Of a stretch of 64,000 nucleotides of DNA, positions 30,129 through 40,207 are shown in pieces. The notes under the pieces were generated by a model. It was given only the letters and a program-made list of their open reading frames with translations. It was not told where the DNA came from and ran no database searches. Position numbers and translations under genes: made by a program. Origin of the DNA: Thermus aquaticus (GTDB taxonomy: Bacteria > Deinococcota > Deinococci > Deinococcales > Thermaceae). The first letter of the stretch is position 1. Each line of letters opens with the position of its first letter. The stretch is taken from NCBI RefSeq assembly GCF_001280255.1, contig NZ_LHCI01000106.1, positions 1,465,766 through 1,529,765 of the forward strand, written 5' to 3'.

Positions 30129-31469
30129 CTAGAAGTTCACTGCCAGGGCGATGCCGTACACCGTGCCTCCCACCAGGGGGGCTTGGTGGGTGGTGAGGGC
30201 CAGGTCCAGGGCTAGGGCTTCCAAGTTCAACCCCATGCCCACGCCAAAGCGGAGGCCCCCCTCATAGCCGATTCCCGTCCGTAGGGCTACGGGACCCAGG
30301 GGGTACTCCAGCCCCAGGTGGAAGGCGGGGGCCACGCTCCCAAAGCGGGCGTCCGCCGCCACCAGGAGGTCGGTGCCTTCCATGCGGTACGCTCCGTTGA
30401 CGAAGAACTCGGGGCTTGAGAAATCGCTCCGCTTGGTGGTGGGGGTGCGGGTCTCCGTCCCGTCCCGTACCTGGACCTCTAGGCCCCTCCACTCCGCAAA
30501 GCCCAGGAGGTTCCGCACCCCAAGGCCAAGGGCCCACCTGCCCCCGTCCACGGCCACCCCCGCGTCCCCCCGGAGGCCGTAGCCCATACCCCCGGCCCCC
30601 AGGCCGAAGCTCCCCTCCAGGTAGTCGGGATAGCTCAGGAAGTAGCGGTACTCGTAGCTCACCCCGCTCACGTTGCCGTCTTGGTCAAAGGTGGGCCGGG
30701 CCAGGGCCCTTCCCTCGGCGTAGCCCAGGCCGTAAAACCCCTCGCCCCTGACCCCCACGTAGACCCGGCCCAGCCCGGGCACCTCCGCCAGGGGCGCGGC
30801 GAAGCCCAGGGCCAGGCTGAGCCCGGCGCTGAAGGCACCGGCGCCTTCTAGGACACATGGGGACGGGTTCTGGCTTTTGCACACGTCCAGGCTTCCCCCA
30901 GCCAAGGCCTGGGCCAGCTCCCGGCTGGGGGAAAGCCGTACCCCTTGGGTTCCGGCGAAGGCCCCGAAGGAGAGATAGGTCCCAGGACCCAGGTCCAGGG
31001 CGATGCTGAAGAGGGGAGCGGGGATGAGGGCCTGGGGTTTTTCCGGAGAGGCCCCGGTCTGGAAAGAGGGGATCAGGTTCCGTCCTGAACCGTCGGTGAT
31101 GCTGAGGCCATTGGCGCTCACCCGGAAGACCACCTCGTCGGGGCTTCGGGCAGGGTTGAGGAGAAAGCTGTGCAAGTGGCTTGCCTGGTCGTAGGCGCTG
31201 AGGAGGTCAAAGTTGGCCTTGAAGGCCTGGGGGTCGGTGAAGTAGGCGAAGGGGCTGGTGTCGGGGAAGAGGGGAAGCAGGCGCAGGAGACCGATGGGGA
31301 GCTGGATGCCTTCTTTGCCCCAGGTGTCCGGGAAGGCGGCGTAGGCAGGGTTGGCCCCTGCGTGGGCGGGCCCGGGGAGGGCCACGCCCCCCATGCCCAG
31401 GCTCCGCACCCCTTGGGTGAGGCCGATGCTAAAAAGCCCTACTGCCGCTAGCCAAAGGATTCTTTTCAT
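30129..31469 (-). CDS. Predicted outer-membrane beta-barrel protein
   Basis: A 446-aa protein with an N-terminal signal peptide (KRILWLAAVGLFSIGLTQG) and many alternating-pattern, glycine- and aromatic-rich strands (GVRGEGFYGLGYAEG, GSFGLGAGGMGYGLRGDAGVAV, FGVGMGLNLEALALDLAL) with a C-terminal phenylalanine (LAVNF), as in outer-membrane barrels. It reminds me of FadL- or TraF-like secreted barrels, but I cannot name a family. A pair of cysteines (DVCKSQNPSPC) could form a disulfide. The ATG at 31469 is 14 nt from a MITE-like element, and the lipoprotein gene follows downstream. Confidence 0.65.
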   Translation of the reverse strand: MKRILWLAAVGLFSIGLTQGVRSLGMGGVALPGPAHAGANPAYAAFPDTWGKEGIQLPIGLLRLLPLFPDTSPFAYFTDPQAFKANFDLLSAYDQASHLHSFLLNPARSPDEVVFRVSANGLSITDGSGRNLIPSFQTGASPEKPQALIPAPLFSIALDLGPGTYLSFGAFAGTQGVRLSPSRELAQALAGGSLDVCKSQNPSPCVLEGAGAFSAGLSLALGFAAPLAEVPGLGRVYVGVRGEGFYGLGYAEGRALARPTFDQDGNVSGVSYEYRYFLSYPDYLEGSFGLGAGGMGYGLRGDAGVAVDGGRWALGLGVRNLLGFAEWRGLEVQVRDGTETRTPTTKRSDFSSPEFFVNGAYRMEGTDLLVAADARFGSVAPAFHLGLEYPLGPVALRTGIGYEGGLRFGVGMGLNLEALALDLALTTHQAPLVGGTVYGIALAVNF

Positions 31470-31482
31470 AACGCACTCAGTC

Positions 31483-31582
31483 TAAGTGCCCGCATTTTGG
31501 TTTCGCAACATGGGATGCCCAAGTCGGGGCTAAAGGCTTTTCTGGGGCTCCCACCGCGGCGAAAGCCGCGGTGGGGTACTTA
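31483..31582 (-). repeat. MITE-like element, copy C (100 bp)
   Basis: On the minus strand: TAAGTACCCC, hairpin CCCACCGCGGC/GCCGCGGTGGG, GAGCCCCAGAAAAGCC, then a spacer and GACTTGGGCATCCCATGTTGC, ending GGGCACTTA. It shares this order with copies at 50185 and 58134. Both ends carry TA and inverted AGTRCCC. Confidence 0.75.
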
Positions 31583-31600
31583 AGGCCTACCTCCCGGAGG

Positions 31601-31642
31601 TGTCAAGCCCCTTTGACAGGAGAGGGGGCGTGGGCGTAAACT
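31601..31642 (+). promoter_or_regulatory. Promoter and possible operator of the fatty-acid oxidation operon
   Basis: TTGACA (31613-31618), 18-bp spacer, TAAACT (31637-31642). The -35 is half of a perfect inverted repeat, TGTCAA (31601-31606), 6 bp, TTGACA. Just upstream is a near palindrome ACCTCCCGGAGGT (31588-31600). A TetR-type repressor bound here would block the promoter. Confidence 0.6.
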
Positions 31643-31666
31643 TTGACTCAGTATAAGGAGGTGTCC

Positions 31667-33958
31667 ATGATCAAGAAGGTAGGCGTGGTGGGCGCGGGGA
31701 CCATGGGAAGCGGGATCGCCGCCCTAGTGGCCAGCGCCGGGGTCCCGGTGGTCCTTTTGGACATCCCCGGAAAGGAAGACCGGAACGAGTACGCCAAGAA
31801 GGGGCTGGAGCGGGCCCTGAAGGCCAAGCCGGCGGCCTTTATGGACGCCGACCTCGCCCGCTATGTGGAGATCGGCAACACCGAAGACCACCTGGAGAAG
31901 CTCAAGGACTGCGACTGGGTGGTGGAGGCCATCATAGAGAAGCCGGAGCCCAAACAGGCCCTTTACGCCCGCCTCGAGGGCCTCCTCAAGCCCACGGCCA
32001 TCGTCAGCTCCAACACCAGCGGCATCCCCATGAAGATCCTCCTGGAAGGCCGCTCCGAGGCGTTCCGCAAGCGCTTCCTGGGGACCCACTTCTTCAACCC
32101 GCCCCGCTACCTCCACCTCCTGGAGCTCATCCCCACCCCCGAGACCGACCCCAGGGTGTTGGCGGAGATCCGCCGCTTCGGCGAGCGCATCCTGGGCAAG
32201 GGGACCGTTCTCGCCAAGGACTCCCCCGGCTTCATCGCCAATCGGCTTGGGGTCTACGGCATGGTGCAGGCGGTCCGCCTCATGGAGAAGCACGGCCTCA
32301 CCATTGACGAGGTGGACGCCCTTACCGGGCCCCTCCTGGGCCGCCCCAACTCGGCCACCTTCCGCACCGCCGACCTCACAGGCCTGGACGTGCTGAAGCT
32401 GGTGACCGAGGAACTGGCCCACGCCACCGGGGAGGACTTCGCCCTTCCCGCCTGGGTCCTCCGCCTGGTGGAGGAGGGGCGCTTGGGGGAGAAGACGGGC
32501 GCCGGCTTTTACAAGCGGGTGAACGGGGAGATCCTGGTCCTGGACCCCAGGACCCTGGACTACGTTCCCAGGGCCAAGCTGGACCTCCCCGAGCTCGGGG
32601 CCATCCGGGACCTTCCCCTTTCCGAGCGCCTCCCCAAGGCCCTGGAGCTTCCCGGCAAGTACGGGGCCTTCCTCCAGGAGCTTTTCGCCAGGACCGCCCA
32701 CTACACCCTGGAGAAGGCTCCGGAGATCGCCTACGACCTGGTCTCCGTGGACCAGGCCCTGGAGTGGGGCTTTGGCTGGGAGGCGGGGCCCTTCAAGAAC
32801 ATGGACGCCGTGGGCCTAGCCCGGGTGAGGGATCTCCTTGGGGCCCATGGGCTTTCCGTCCCCGAGCTTCTGGAGAAGGCGGACGGGGCCTTCTACAAGA
32901 ACGGCGCCTTCCTGGGGTTTGACGGGGCCTACCACCCCCTGCCCAAGCGGGAAGGGGTCATCTCCTTAAAGGCCCTGAAGTCCGAGGGGAAGACCCTCCT
33001 GGAGGGCAAGGAGGCGGCGCTTCTGGACCTGGGGGATGGGGTGGCCCTTCTGGAGTTCCGCACCAAGATGAACGCCATCGGGGAGGGAGTCATCCGCATG
33101 CTCCAGAAGAGCCTGGAGTACGTGGAGGAGAAGGGCTATTTGGGGCTCGTCATCGGCAACGAGGACCCCAGGGCCTTCTCCGCCGGGGCCAACCTGGCCC
33201 TCATCCTTTCCCTGGCCCAGGAGGGGGACTGGGACGAGCTCTCCCTGGCGGTGCGGCAGTTCCAGAAGGCCTCCATGTCCTTGCGCTACAGCCCCTTCCC
33301 CGTGGTGGTGGCCCCCTTCGGCCTCACCCTGGGGGGCGGGGCCGAGTTCACCCTGCACGCCGATAAGGTTCAGGCCCACGCCGAGCTCTACATGGGCTTG
33401 GTGGAGGCCGGGGTGGGCCTTTTGCCCGCCGGGGGCGGCACCAAGGAGATGCTCCTCCGCTTCACCAAGGAGCTCGCCCCCTACGAGGAGGCGGACCCCT
33501 TTGAGGCGGTCAAGCGGGCCTTCAACCTGATCGCCATGGCCAGGACCTCCACAAGCGCCCTCGAGGCCAGGAAGATGGGCTTCCTCAGGGACCGGGATGG
33601 CATCTCCATGAACCGTGACTTCCTGATCGCCGACGCCAAAAGGCGGGTCCTGGAGCTGGCCCCCGACTACCGTCCGCCCCTGCCGCCCACCATCCGCGTC
33701 CTGGGGAGCGAGGCGCTTGGCAACCTGCGCTACGCCGTGTGGGCCTTCCGCGAGGCGGGGGAGATCACGGACCACGACATGAAGATCGGCCTGGAGATCG
33801 CCTACGTGCTCTCCGGCGGGGAAGGGCCGGCCCGGGAGGTCTCGGAGTGGGACCTCCTGGACCTGGAGCGCGAGGCCTTCTTGAAGCTCCTCGGCACCCG
33901 GAAGACCCAGGAGCGCATCGCCTACACCCTGAAGACGGGGAAGCCTCTTAGGAACTAA
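31667..33958 (+). CDS. 3-hydroxyacyl-CoA dehydrogenase / enoyl-CoA hydratase (FadN/FadB type)
   Basis: Bifunctional beta-oxidation enzyme of 763 aa. The dehydrogenase comes first (NAD-binding [21 protein letters not shown]; catalytic-histidine region [18 protein letters not shown]-terminal helices [13 protein letters not shown]), and a crotonase domain follows ([15 protein letters not shown] and [16 protein letters not shown] oxyanion-hole region, [18 protein letters not shown] with the second acid). This order matches Bacillus FadN, not E. coli FadB. AAGGAGG (31655-31661) sets ATG 31667. It is the first gene of an operon with thiolase and acyl-CoA dehydrogenase. Confidence 0.93.
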   Translation: MIKKVGVVGAGTMGSGIAALVASAGVPVVLLDIPGKEDRNEYAKKGLERALKAKPAAFMDADLARYVEIGNTEDHLEKLKDCDWVVEAIIEKPEPKQALYARLEGLLKPTAIVSSNTSGIPMKILLEGRSEAFRKRFLGTHFFNPPRYLHLLELIPTPETDPRVLAEIRRFGERILGKGTVLAKDSPGFIANRLGVYGMVQAVRLMEKHGLTIDEVDALTGPLLGRPNSATFRTADLTGLDVLKLVTEELAHATGEDFALPAWVLRLVEEGRLGEKTGAGFYKRVNGEILVLDPRTLDYVPRAKLDLPELGAIRDLPLSERLPKALELPGKYGAFLQELFARTAHYTLEKAPEIAYDLVSVDQALEWGFGWEAGPFKNMDAVGLARVRDLLGAHGLSVPELLEKADGAFYKNGAFLGFDGAYHPLPKREGVISLKALKSEGKTLLEGKEAALLDLGDGVALLEFRTKMNAIGEGVIRMLQKSLEYVEEKGYLGLVIGNEDPRAFSAGANLALILSLAQEGDWDELSLAVRQFQKASMSLRYSPFPVVVAPFGLTLGGGAEFTLHADKVQAHAELYMGLVEAGVGLLPAGGGTKEMLLRFTKELAPYEEADPFEAVKRAFNLIAMARTSTSALEARKMGFLRDRDGISMNRDFLIADAKRRVLELAPDYRPPLPPTIRVLGSEALGNLRYAVWAFREAGEITDHDMKIGLEIAYVLSGGEGPAREVSEWDLLDLEREAFLKLLGTRKTQERIAYTLKTGKPLRN

Positions 33959-33969
33959 AGGGGGAGAAG

Positions 33970-35163
33970 ATGCGGGAAGCGGTCATCGTGAGCGCGGTTC
34001 GGAGCCCCGTGGCCCGGGGCAAGAAGGACGGGGCCTTGGCCACCCTCCACCCGGTGGACCTCTCGGCCCAGGTGATGCGGGGGGCGCTGGAGCGGGTGGG
34101 CCTGGACCCCAGGGAGCTTGAGGACGTTCTCTGGGGCTGCGCCATGCCCGAGGCGGCCCAGGGGCTCAACATCGCCCGCCTGGCCCTCCTCCGGGCGGGC
34201 TTTCCCGTGGAGGTGGCGGGGGCCACGGTCAACCGCTTCTGCTCCTCGGGCCTCCAGACCATCGCCATGGCGGCCCAGGCGGTGATGACGGGGATGGCGG
34301 ACGCGGTGTTGGCGGGTGGGGGGGAGATGATGAGCCAGGTGCCCATGTCGGGCTTCCACACCCGGCTCCACCCCGACCTCACCCCCACCGAGTGGAGCCC
34401 GGAGGCCTATTCCGTTTACATCGGCATGGGCTACACCGCCGAGCGGGTGGCGGAGCGGTTTGGCATCAGCCGGGAGGACCAGGACCGCTGGGCCCTTAGG
34501 AGCCACCAGAGGGCGGCCCAGGCCTGGGCCCAGGGGCGCTTTAGCGAGGTGGTGCCCATCCGGGTGCCTAAGGTCACCTACCAGGGCACCAAGAAACGGG
34601 TGGAGGAGGTCCTCTTTGAGCGGGACGAGACCGTGCGGCCCGAGACCAGCCTCGAGGCCCTGGCCAAGCTCCGCCCCGCCTTCAAGAAGGGGGGCACGGT
34701 GACGGCGGGGAACGCCAGCCCCTACTCCGACGGGGCGGCGGCGGTGGTGGTCATGAGCCGGGAGAAGGCCGAGGCTTTGGGCCTTAAGCCCCTCGCCCGC
34801 TTGGTGAGCTTCGCCGTGGCCGGTGTGGAGCCCGACGTGATGGGCATCGGCCCGGTGAAGGCCGTGCCCAAGGCCTTGGCGCGGGCCGGGCTAAAGCTAG
34901 ACCAGATTGACCTCATTGAGTTCAACGAGGCCTTCGCCGCCCAGGTCCTGGCGGTGATGCGGGCTTTGGAGATGCCCGAGGAGAGAACCAACGTCAACGG
35001 CGGGGCCATCGCCCTGGGCCACCCCTTGGGGGCCACCGGGGCCAAGCTCACCGCCCAGCTCATCAGCGAGCTTTCCCGGCGGGGCGGGGGGTACGGCCTG
35101 GTCACCATGTGCATCGGCGGCGGCATGGGGGCCGCCGGCGTCTTTGAGGTGTATCCGGCGTAA
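33970..35163 (+). CDS. fadA: Acetyl-CoA acyltransferase (3-ketoacyl-CoA thiolase)
   Basis: Cleaves 3-ketoacyl-CoA to acetyl-CoA and a shortened acyl-CoA. The 397-aa thiolase shows the acyl-enzyme cysteine in [16 protein letters not shown], the [11 protein letters not shown] motif, [17 protein letters not shown] with the catalytic histidine, and the second cysteine in [16 protein letters not shown] 33970 begins 11 nt after the previous stop with GGGGAGA upstream. The next gene starts 10 nt after its stop. Confidence 0.95.
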   Translation: MREAVIVSAVRSPVARGKKDGALATLHPVDLSAQVMRGALERVGLDPRELEDVLWGCAMPEAAQGLNIARLALLRAGFPVEVAGATVNRFCSSGLQTIAMAAQAVMTGMADAVLAGGGEMMSQVPMSGFHTRLHPDLTPTEWSPEAYSVYIGMGYTAERVAERFGISREDQDRWALRSHQRAAQAWAQGRFSEVVPIRVPKVTYQGTKKRVEEVLFERDETVRPETSLEALAKLRPAFKKGGTVTAGNASPYSDGAAAVVVMSREKAEALGLKPLARLVSFAVAGVEPDVMGIGPVKAVPKALARAGLKLDQIDLIEFNEAFAAQVLAVMRALEMPEERTNVNGGAIALGHPLGATGAKLTAQLISELSRRGGGYGLVTMCIGGGMGAAGVFEVYPA

Positions 35164-35173
35164 GGAGGCGACC

Positions 35174-36907
35174 ATGACCAAGGAGAAGAAGCTTTGGAAA
35201 AAGGGCGGCGGCTGGCTTCTGGAGAGCCCGGAGGCCATTTACACCCCGGAGGACTTTGACGAGAGCGTCAAGGAGATTGCCCGCACCACCCGCACCTTCG
35301 TGGAGCGGGAGGTGCTTCCCCTTCTGGACCGCATGGAGCACGGGGAGCTGGAGCTCAACGTGCCCCTGATGCGTAAGGCAGGGGAGCTCGGGCTTCTGGC
35401 CATTGACGTCCCCGAGGCCTACGGGGGCCTGGACTTGCCCAAGGTGATCTCCACCGTGGTGGCGGAGGAGCTTTCGGGAACCGGGGGCTTTTCCGTCACT
35501 TACGGGGCCCACACCTCCATCGGCACCCTGCCCCTCGTCTACTTCGGCACCGAGGAGCAGAAGCGCAAGTACCTGCCGAAGCTCGCCAGCGGGGAGTGGA
35601 TCGCCGCCTACTGCCTCACCGAGCCCGGCTCGGGCTCGGATGCCCTGGCCGCCAAGACCCGGGCCACCCTCTCGGAAGACGGCAAATACTACATCCTGAA
35701 CGGCGTCAAGCAGTGGATCTCCAACGCGGGCTTCGCCCAGCTCTTCACCGTCTTCGCCAAGGTGGACGGGGAGCACTTCACCGCCTTTTTGGTGGAGCGG
35801 GACACCCCGGGCCTCTCCTTCGGCCCCGAGGAGAAGAAGATGGGCATCAAGGCCTCCAGCACCCGCCAGGTGATCCTGGAGGACGTCAAGGTGCCGGTGG
35901 AGAACGTCCTGGGGGAGATCGGCAAGGGGCACAAGATCGCCTTCAACGTCCTCAACGTGGGCCGCTACAAGCTGGGGGCGGGGGCCGTGGGCGGGGCCAA
36001 GCGGGCCCTGGAGCTTTCCGCCCAGTACGCGGCCCAGCGGGTCCAGTTCGGCCGCCCCATCGGCCGCTTCGGCCTCATCCAGGAGAAGCTGGGGGAGATG
36101 GCGAGCCGCATCTACGCCGCCGAGAGCGCCGTCTACCGCACCGTGGGTCTCATTGACGAGGCCCTTTTGGGCAAGGAGGGCGCCGAGGCGGTGATGGCGG
36201 GCATTGAGGAGTACGCCGTGGAGGCCAGCATCATCAAGGTGCTGGGCTCGGAGGTCCTGGACTACGTGGTGGACGAAGGGGTGCAGATCCACGGCGGCTA
36301 CGGCTACTCCCAGGAGTACCCCATTGAGAGGGCCTACCGGGACGCTCGCATCAACCGCATCTTTGAGGGCACCAACGAGATCAACCGCCTCCTCATCCCC
36401 GGCATGCTCCTCCGCCGGGCCCTGAAGGGGCAACTCCCCCTCTTCCAGGCGGCCATGAAGCTCCAGAAGGAGCTTTTGGAGCCCAGCTTTGAGGAGCCCG
36501 AGGACCTGGAGCTCTACCAGATCGCCGGCCTCAAGAAACTCTTCCTGATGGTGGCCGGCCTGGCGGCCCAGAGGTACGGCCAGGGGGTGGAGGAGGAGCA
36601 GGAGGTCCTGGCGGCCGCCGCCGACATCCTCATTGACGCCTACGCCGCCGAGAGCGCCGTCCTCCGGGCCAGGCGGCTTGGGGACCTGGCCCAGGCCATG
36701 GCCCGGGTCTATCTGGTGCAGGCCCTGGACCGGGCCCAGATGAGGGCCCTTGGCGTTCTGCCGCGGCTTGTGGAGGGGGACGAGGCCCGGGTGGTCTACT
36801 CGGCCGCCCGCAGGCTCACCAAGCGCGAGCCCGTGGACCTGGTGGCCCTGAGGCGGAAGGTGGCCGAGGCGGTCCTCGAGGCCCAGGGCTACCCCATCCC
36901 GCGCTAG
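35174..36907 (+). CDS. Acyl-CoA dehydrogenase (FadE-like)
   Basis: FAD enzyme that introduces the first double bond in beta-oxidation and passes electrons to ETF. The 577-aa protein contains the ACAD core: [19 protein letters not shown] and [21 protein letters not shown] (flavin and substrate sites), [21 protein letters not shown], and [20 protein letters not shown] with the catalytic glutamate. The extra ~190 C-terminal residues are helical, as in the longer Bacillus FadE-like enzymes. AAGGAGG precedes ATG 35174. Third gene of fadN-fadA-fadE; the etfB-etfA pair at 50-52 kb could receive its electrons. Confidence 0.93.
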   Translation: MTKEKKLWKKGGGWLLESPEAIYTPEDFDESVKEIARTTRTFVEREVLPLLDRMEHGELELNVPLMRKAGELGLLAIDVPEAYGGLDLPKVISTVVAEELSGTGGFSVTYGAHTSIGTLPLVYFGTEEQKRKYLPKLASGEWIAAYCLTEPGSGSDALAAKTRATLSEDGKYYILNGVKQWISNAGFAQLFTVFAKVDGEHFTAFLVERDTPGLSFGPEEKKMGIKASSTRQVILEDVKVPVENVLGEIGKGHKIAFNVLNVGRYKLGAGAVGGAKRALELSAQYAAQRVQFGRPIGRFGLIQEKLGEMASRIYAAESAVYRTVGLIDEALLGKEGAEAVMAGIEEYAVEASIIKVLGSEVLDYVVDEGVQIHGGYGYSQEYPIERAYRDARINRIFEGTNEINRLLIPGMLLRRALKGQLPLFQAAMKLQKELLEPSFEEPEDLELYQIAGLKKLFLMVAGLAAQRYGQGVEEEQEVLAAAADILIDAYAAESAVLRARRLGDLAQAMARVYLVQALDRAQMRALGVLPRLVEGDEARVVYSAARRLTKREPVDLVALRRKVAEAVLEAQGYPIPR

Positions 36908-36922
36908 GGGCTTTTGTGAAGT

Positions 36923-36945
36923 CCCCGCCGCCAAGGGCGGCGGGG
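36923..36945. terminator. Bidirectional terminator-like hairpin between fadE-like gene and cysS
   Basis: CCCCGCCGCC (36923-36932) pairs with GGCGGCGGGG (36936-36945); an outer TGTGAA/TTTCACA pair extends it. It separates convergent genes. Confidence 0.65.
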
Positions 36946-36950
36946 TCATT

Positions 36951-38393
36951 TCACAGCGCCTCTATGCGCCACCTGGGGCCTTCCTTGGTATCCTCCACGA
37001 TGACCCCCAGGGCCTTGAGCCGGTCCCGGATTAGGTCGCTTTTGGCGTAGTCCTTGGCCCGCCGGGCCTCTTCCCTCAGCTCTAGGAGGAGGCCGATGAG
37101 GCCCTCGAGGAGAGGCCCCGAGAGCTTCTCCTCCAGGACCCTTTCCGGGAAGAGGCCCAGGATCCCTTCCCCCAGGGTGTGGAAGGCCTCTTCCGCCCGC
37201 CTTAGGCTCTCCTCTCTGGCCTCGGGGAGGAGGCGGTGGAGCTCGGGGAGGAAGGTGAAGAACTGGGCCAGAGCCTCAGGGGTGGAGAGGTCGTCCTCTA
37301 TGGCCGCCATGAAGCCCTTCTCCAGGGCCTCCAAAGCCCTCTCCAGCTCGGGGGTGGTGCCCTTGGGGGCGGTCTTCTTGCGGGCGCGCACCTCCCGGTA
37401 GGCGTTCAGGAGGCGGGCATAGCCCTTCTTGGCGGCCTCGAGGCCCGCAAAGGTGAAGTCCATGGGGCTCCGGTAGTGGGTCTGCAGGAGGTAAAAGCGC
37501 ACGGCCATGGGCTCGTGGGCGCGGAGAAGGTCGTGGAGGAGGACCAGGTTTCCCGTGCTCTTGGCCATCTTCTCCCCCTCCAGGAGGACGTGGTTGTGGT
37601 GCATCCAGTGCCGGGCGAAGCGGTACCCCGCCGCCTCCGCCTGGGCGATCTCGCACTCGTGGTGGGGGAACTGGAGGTCAATCCCCCCGGCGTGCAGGTC
37701 AAACCCCTCCCCCAGGTACTTGAGGCTCATGGCGGTGCACTCAATGTGCCAGCCGGGGTAGCCCTCCCCCCAGGGGCTCTTCCAGCGCATGAGGTGGCCG
37801 GGCTCGGCGGCCTTCCACAGGGCGAAGTCCAGGGGGTCCTCCTTCTCCTCCCGGACCTCCACCCTGGCCCCGGCCCTGAGCTCCTCGGGCCTTTTGCCGG
37901 AGAGCTTGCCGTATTCCGGGAAGGCCCGGACCCGGAAGTAGACGCTCCCCTCCCGCACGTAGGCCACACCCCGCTCCAGGAGCTTTTGCGTGAGCTCCCA
38001 CATCTCGGGGATGTGGCCCGAGGCCCTGGGGGCGATGGAGGGCCTCAGGACGTTCAGGGCCGCCATGGCGTCAAAGTAGCTCCAGGTGTACTTCTCCGCC
38101 ACCTCCATGGGCTCAAGCTTTTCCAGCTTGGCCCGTTTGGCCACCTTGTCCTCGCCCTCGTCGTCCTCGGTCAGGTGGCCCACGTCGGTGATGTTGGAGA
38201 CGAAGCGGACCTTGTAGCCCTTGTGGAGGAAGTAGCGCCGCAAGACGTCGTAGACGATGGGGCCCCGGGCGTGGCCCAGGTGGGGGTCGGCGTAGACAGT
38301 GGGGCCGCAGACGTAGATGCCCACGTGCCCCGGGGTGGCGGGCTCAAAGGGGACCTTCTTCCTTTGCATCGTGTCGTAGATGACGAGGCCCAT
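36951..38393 (-). CDS. cysS: Cysteinyl-tRNA synthetase
   Basis: Class I synthetase that charges tRNA-Cys. The 480-aa protein has the HIGH-region variant [18 protein letters not shown] with the zinc-binding cysteine, further zinc ligands in WHIECTAMS and HHECEIAQ, and KMSKS as [11 protein letters not shown] 38393 lies 6 nt after TATAAT (minus strand, 38400-38405), so the mRNA is likely leaderless. It is divergent from hslO. Confidence 0.97.
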   Translation of the reverse strand: MGLVIYDTMQRKKVPFEPATPGHVGIYVCGPTVYADPHLGHARGPIVYDVLRRYFLHKGYKVRFVSNITDVGHLTEDDEGEDKVAKRAKLEKLEPMEVAEKYTWSYFDAMAALNVLRPSIAPRASGHIPEMWELTQKLLERGVAYVREGSVYFRVRAFPEYGKLSGKRPEELRAGARVEVREEKEDPLDFALWKAAEPGHLMRWKSPWGEGYPGWHIECTAMSLKYLGEGFDLHAGGIDLQFPHHECEIAQAEAAGYRFARHWMHHNHVLLEGEKMAKSTGNLVLLHDLLRAHEPMAVRFYLLQTHYRSPMDFTFAGLEAAKKGYARLLNAYREVRARKKTAPKGTTPELERALEALEKGFMAAIEDDLSTPEALAQFFTFLPELHRLLPEAREESLRRAEEAFHTLGEGILGLFPERVLEEKLSGPLLEGLIGLLLELREEARRAKDYAKSDLIRDRLKALGVIVEDTKEGPRWRIEAL

Positions 38394-38399
38394 AGGGCG

Positions 38400-38405
38400 A
38401 TTATA
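38400..38405 (-). promoter_or_regulatory. -10 box of the leaderless cysS promoter
   Basis: TATAAT on the minus strand, 6 nt before the ATG. Confidence 0.65.
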
Positions 38406-38415
38406 GGGGTTGTGG

Positions 38416-38421
38416 CAAAAT
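38416..38421 (+). promoter_or_regulatory. Likely -10 box for hslO
   Basis: CAAAAT ends 8 nt before ATG 38430. Weak match; no -35 seen. Confidence 0.35.
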
Positions 38422-38429
38422 GGCGGGGT

Positions 38430-39455
38430 ATGGGGCGGATTCTGAGGGGACTTGCCGGGGACGGGAACCTGAGGGTGGTGGCGGCGGACACGACGGACGT
38501 GGTGGAGGAGGCCAGGCTTCGGCACGGCCTTTCCCCCACGGCCACCGCCGCCTTGGGCCGGGCCATGACCGGGGCCCTCCTCCTGGCCCAGCTCCTCCTC
38601 AAGACCCCCAAGGAGCGCCTCACCCTGCGCATAGAGGGCGCGGGGCCCCTGGGGGGCCTGGTGGCGGAGGCCGACGCCTTCGGCCACGTGAGGAGCTACG
38701 TGAAAAACCCGAAGGCGGAGGCGCCCTTGCGGGAAGACGGCAAGCTCAACGTGGGGGAGCTTCTGGGGCCCGGGGTCCTGCGGGTGGACCGGAGCCTCCC
38801 CAACGGGGAGATCTACACCAGCACGGTGCCCCTGGTCTCCGGCGAGATCGCCGAGGACCTGGCCCACTACCTCTGGCAGTCCGAGCAGATCCCCTCCGCC
38901 GTCCTCCTGGGGGTGCGGGTCCACGGGGAAGGCGAGGTGGAGGTGGCGGGGGGCGTGGCCGTTCAGGTCATGCCCGGGGCCCCCGAGGAGGTGGTGGCCC
39001 GCCTCGAGGCCAACCTGGCGGGGCTTCAGGGCCTCACGCCCCTCCTCAAGGAGAAGGGCCTGGAGGGGGCTTTGGAGGCCATCTTCCAGGGCCTCGGCTA
39101 CGCGCCCACGGACCTGAGGGCCCTGGGCTACGCCCAAAACGAGATCCCGGTCCGCTTCCAGTGCCGTTGTAGCCGGGAAAAGGCCCTGGAGGCCCTGGTC
39201 TTCTTCACCCCCGAGGAGCGGGAGGACATGATCGTGAAGGACGGAGGGGCGGAGGTGGTCTGCCACTGGTGCGGGGAAGCCTACCGCTTTAGCCCGGAAG
39301 AAATCCGTTCCCTGGTGGCCGAGGTCCGCTGCCCGGACTGCGGGGCCCTTTGGCTCTACCCCCGGGCGGACGGGAGCGTTTTCCGCATAGAGGGGGAGAC
39401 CTGCCGTTGCGGGCGGAAGGTGGAGATCCCCTCGGAGAGGCGGGCCGAGGCCTAG
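38430..39455 (+). CDS. hslO: Redox-regulated chaperone Hsp33 with an extra C-terminal zinc-ribbon
   Basis: Holdase chaperone activated when its zinc-bound cysteines oxidise. The 341-aa protein shows the family core (GRAMTGALLLAQLLLKTPKERLTLRIEGAGPLGGLVAEAD, AYGQVRGYV-like HVRSYVKNP, STVPLVSGEIAEDLAHYLWQSEQIPSAV) and the redox switch CRCS (residues about 245-250) plus CHWC some 28 residues later. Most Hsp33 proteins end soon after. This one continues about 60 residues with two further cysteine pairs, CPDC and CRC (VRCPDCGALWLYPR, GETCRCGRKVEIP), which looks like an added zinc-ribbon. ATG 38430 was chosen from the match at GRILRGLAGDGNLRVV. Confidence 0.92.
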   Translation: MGRILRGLAGDGNLRVVAADTTDVVEEARLRHGLSPTATAALGRAMTGALLLAQLLLKTPKERLTLRIEGAGPLGGLVAEADAFGHVRSYVKNPKAEAPLREDGKLNVGELLGPGVLRVDRSLPNGEIYTSTVPLVSGEIAEDLAHYLWQSEQIPSAVLLGVRVHGEGEVEVAGGVAVQVMPGAPEEVVARLEANLAGLQGLTPLLKEKGLEGALEAIFQGLGYAPTDLRALGYAQNEIPVRFQCRCSREKALEALVFFTPEEREDMIVKDGGAEVVCHWCGEAYRFSPEEIRSLVAEVRCPDCGALWLYPRADGSVFRIEGETCRCGRKVEIPSERRAEA

Positions 39456-39457
39456 CC

Positions 39458-40207
39458 CTACCCCTGCCCGCCCACTTGCGGCCGCCAGCGGAGGAGGTGG
39501 CGCTCCAAGCGCTCAAAGAGGAAGAAGAGGAAGAGGACGAAGAGGACGATTAGGGCGATGAGGGCCAGGGAGAGCTTGGCGTTGTAGGTGCTCTGGGCGA
39601 AGGAGAGGAGGTAGCCTAAGCCCCGGCTGGCCGCCACGAACTCCCCCACCACCGCTCCGGTGAAGGCGAAGCCCACGGCCACCTTCAGGGAGGAGAGGAC
39701 CCAGGCGGCGAGGGAGGGGAGGTAGACCTCCCTCAGGAGCCATAGGCTTCCGCCCCCCAGGGTCCGGACCCTTTCCACGAGCCTCGGGTCCACGTTGCGC
39801 ACCCCCCCGTAGACGGCGAAGAAGATGAGCACGGCCACCAGGACCAGGCTCAGGGCCACCTTGGAGGCCAGGCCGATGCCGAGCCAGATCACGAAGAGGG
39901 GGGCGAGGATCACCCGGGGGATGGCGTTGAGGAGGAGCATGACGGGCTCCAGGAGGTCGGCGACGAGGGAACTGAAGGCGGCGAGAAGGCCTAAGGCCCC
40001 CCCAAGGAGGATCCCCCAGAAAAGCCCCAAGAGGGCGGCGCTGAAGGTGGCCTGGAGGTGGGGCCAGGCCTCGCCGCTGGCGAGGAAGCCCCAAAGGGTG
40101 AGGAGGACCTCGTGGGGGGGTGGGGCGTAGAGGGGGTTTACCAGCCCCGAGACGGAAAGCCCTTCCCAGAGGAGGAGAAGACCGAAAACCCCTAGGACGC
40201 GGCGCAT
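39458..40207 (-). CDS. ABC transporter permease, sulfonate/nitrate/taurine type
   Basis: A 249-aa inner-membrane protein with about six hydrophobic segments. The binding-protein-dependent transport motif is visible in LNAIPRVILAPLFVIWLGIGLASKVAL and in the EAA-loop region RVRTLGGGSLWLLREVYLPSLAAWVLSSLK. It belongs with the ATPase and binding protein encoded upstream. ATG 40207 was chosen because it overlaps the ATPase 3' end by 16 nt and GAGGTGG lies before it. Substrate unknown. Confidence 0.9.
   Translation of the reverse strand: MRRVLGVFGLLLLWEGLSVSGLVNPLYAPPPHEVLLTLWGFLASGEAWPHLQATFSAALLGLFWGILLGGALGLLAAFSSLVADLLEPVMLLLNAIPRVILAPLFVIWLGIGLASKVALSLVLVAVLIFFAVYGGVRNVDPRLVERVRTLGGGSLWLLREVYLPSLAAWVLSSLKVAVGFAFTGAVVGEFVAASRGLGYLLSFAQSTYNAKLSLALIALIVLFVLFLFFLFERLERHLLRWRPQVGGQG

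Noticed and set aside
31463-31482. Lipoprotein or barrel promoter inside the MITE-like copy C
   Set aside because: No TANNNT box at a suitable distance from ATG 31469 could be identified with confidence on the minus strand.
35102-36949. 615-codon open frame antisense to the acyl-CoA dehydrogenase
   Set aside because: Shadow of a GC-rich coding sequence; low-complexity His/Leu/Gly/Asp composition and no recognised domain.
38394-39266. Upstream extension of the cysS frame
   Set aside because: It is antisense to hslO with no similarity; the synthetase starts at ATG 38393 next to a TATAAT box.
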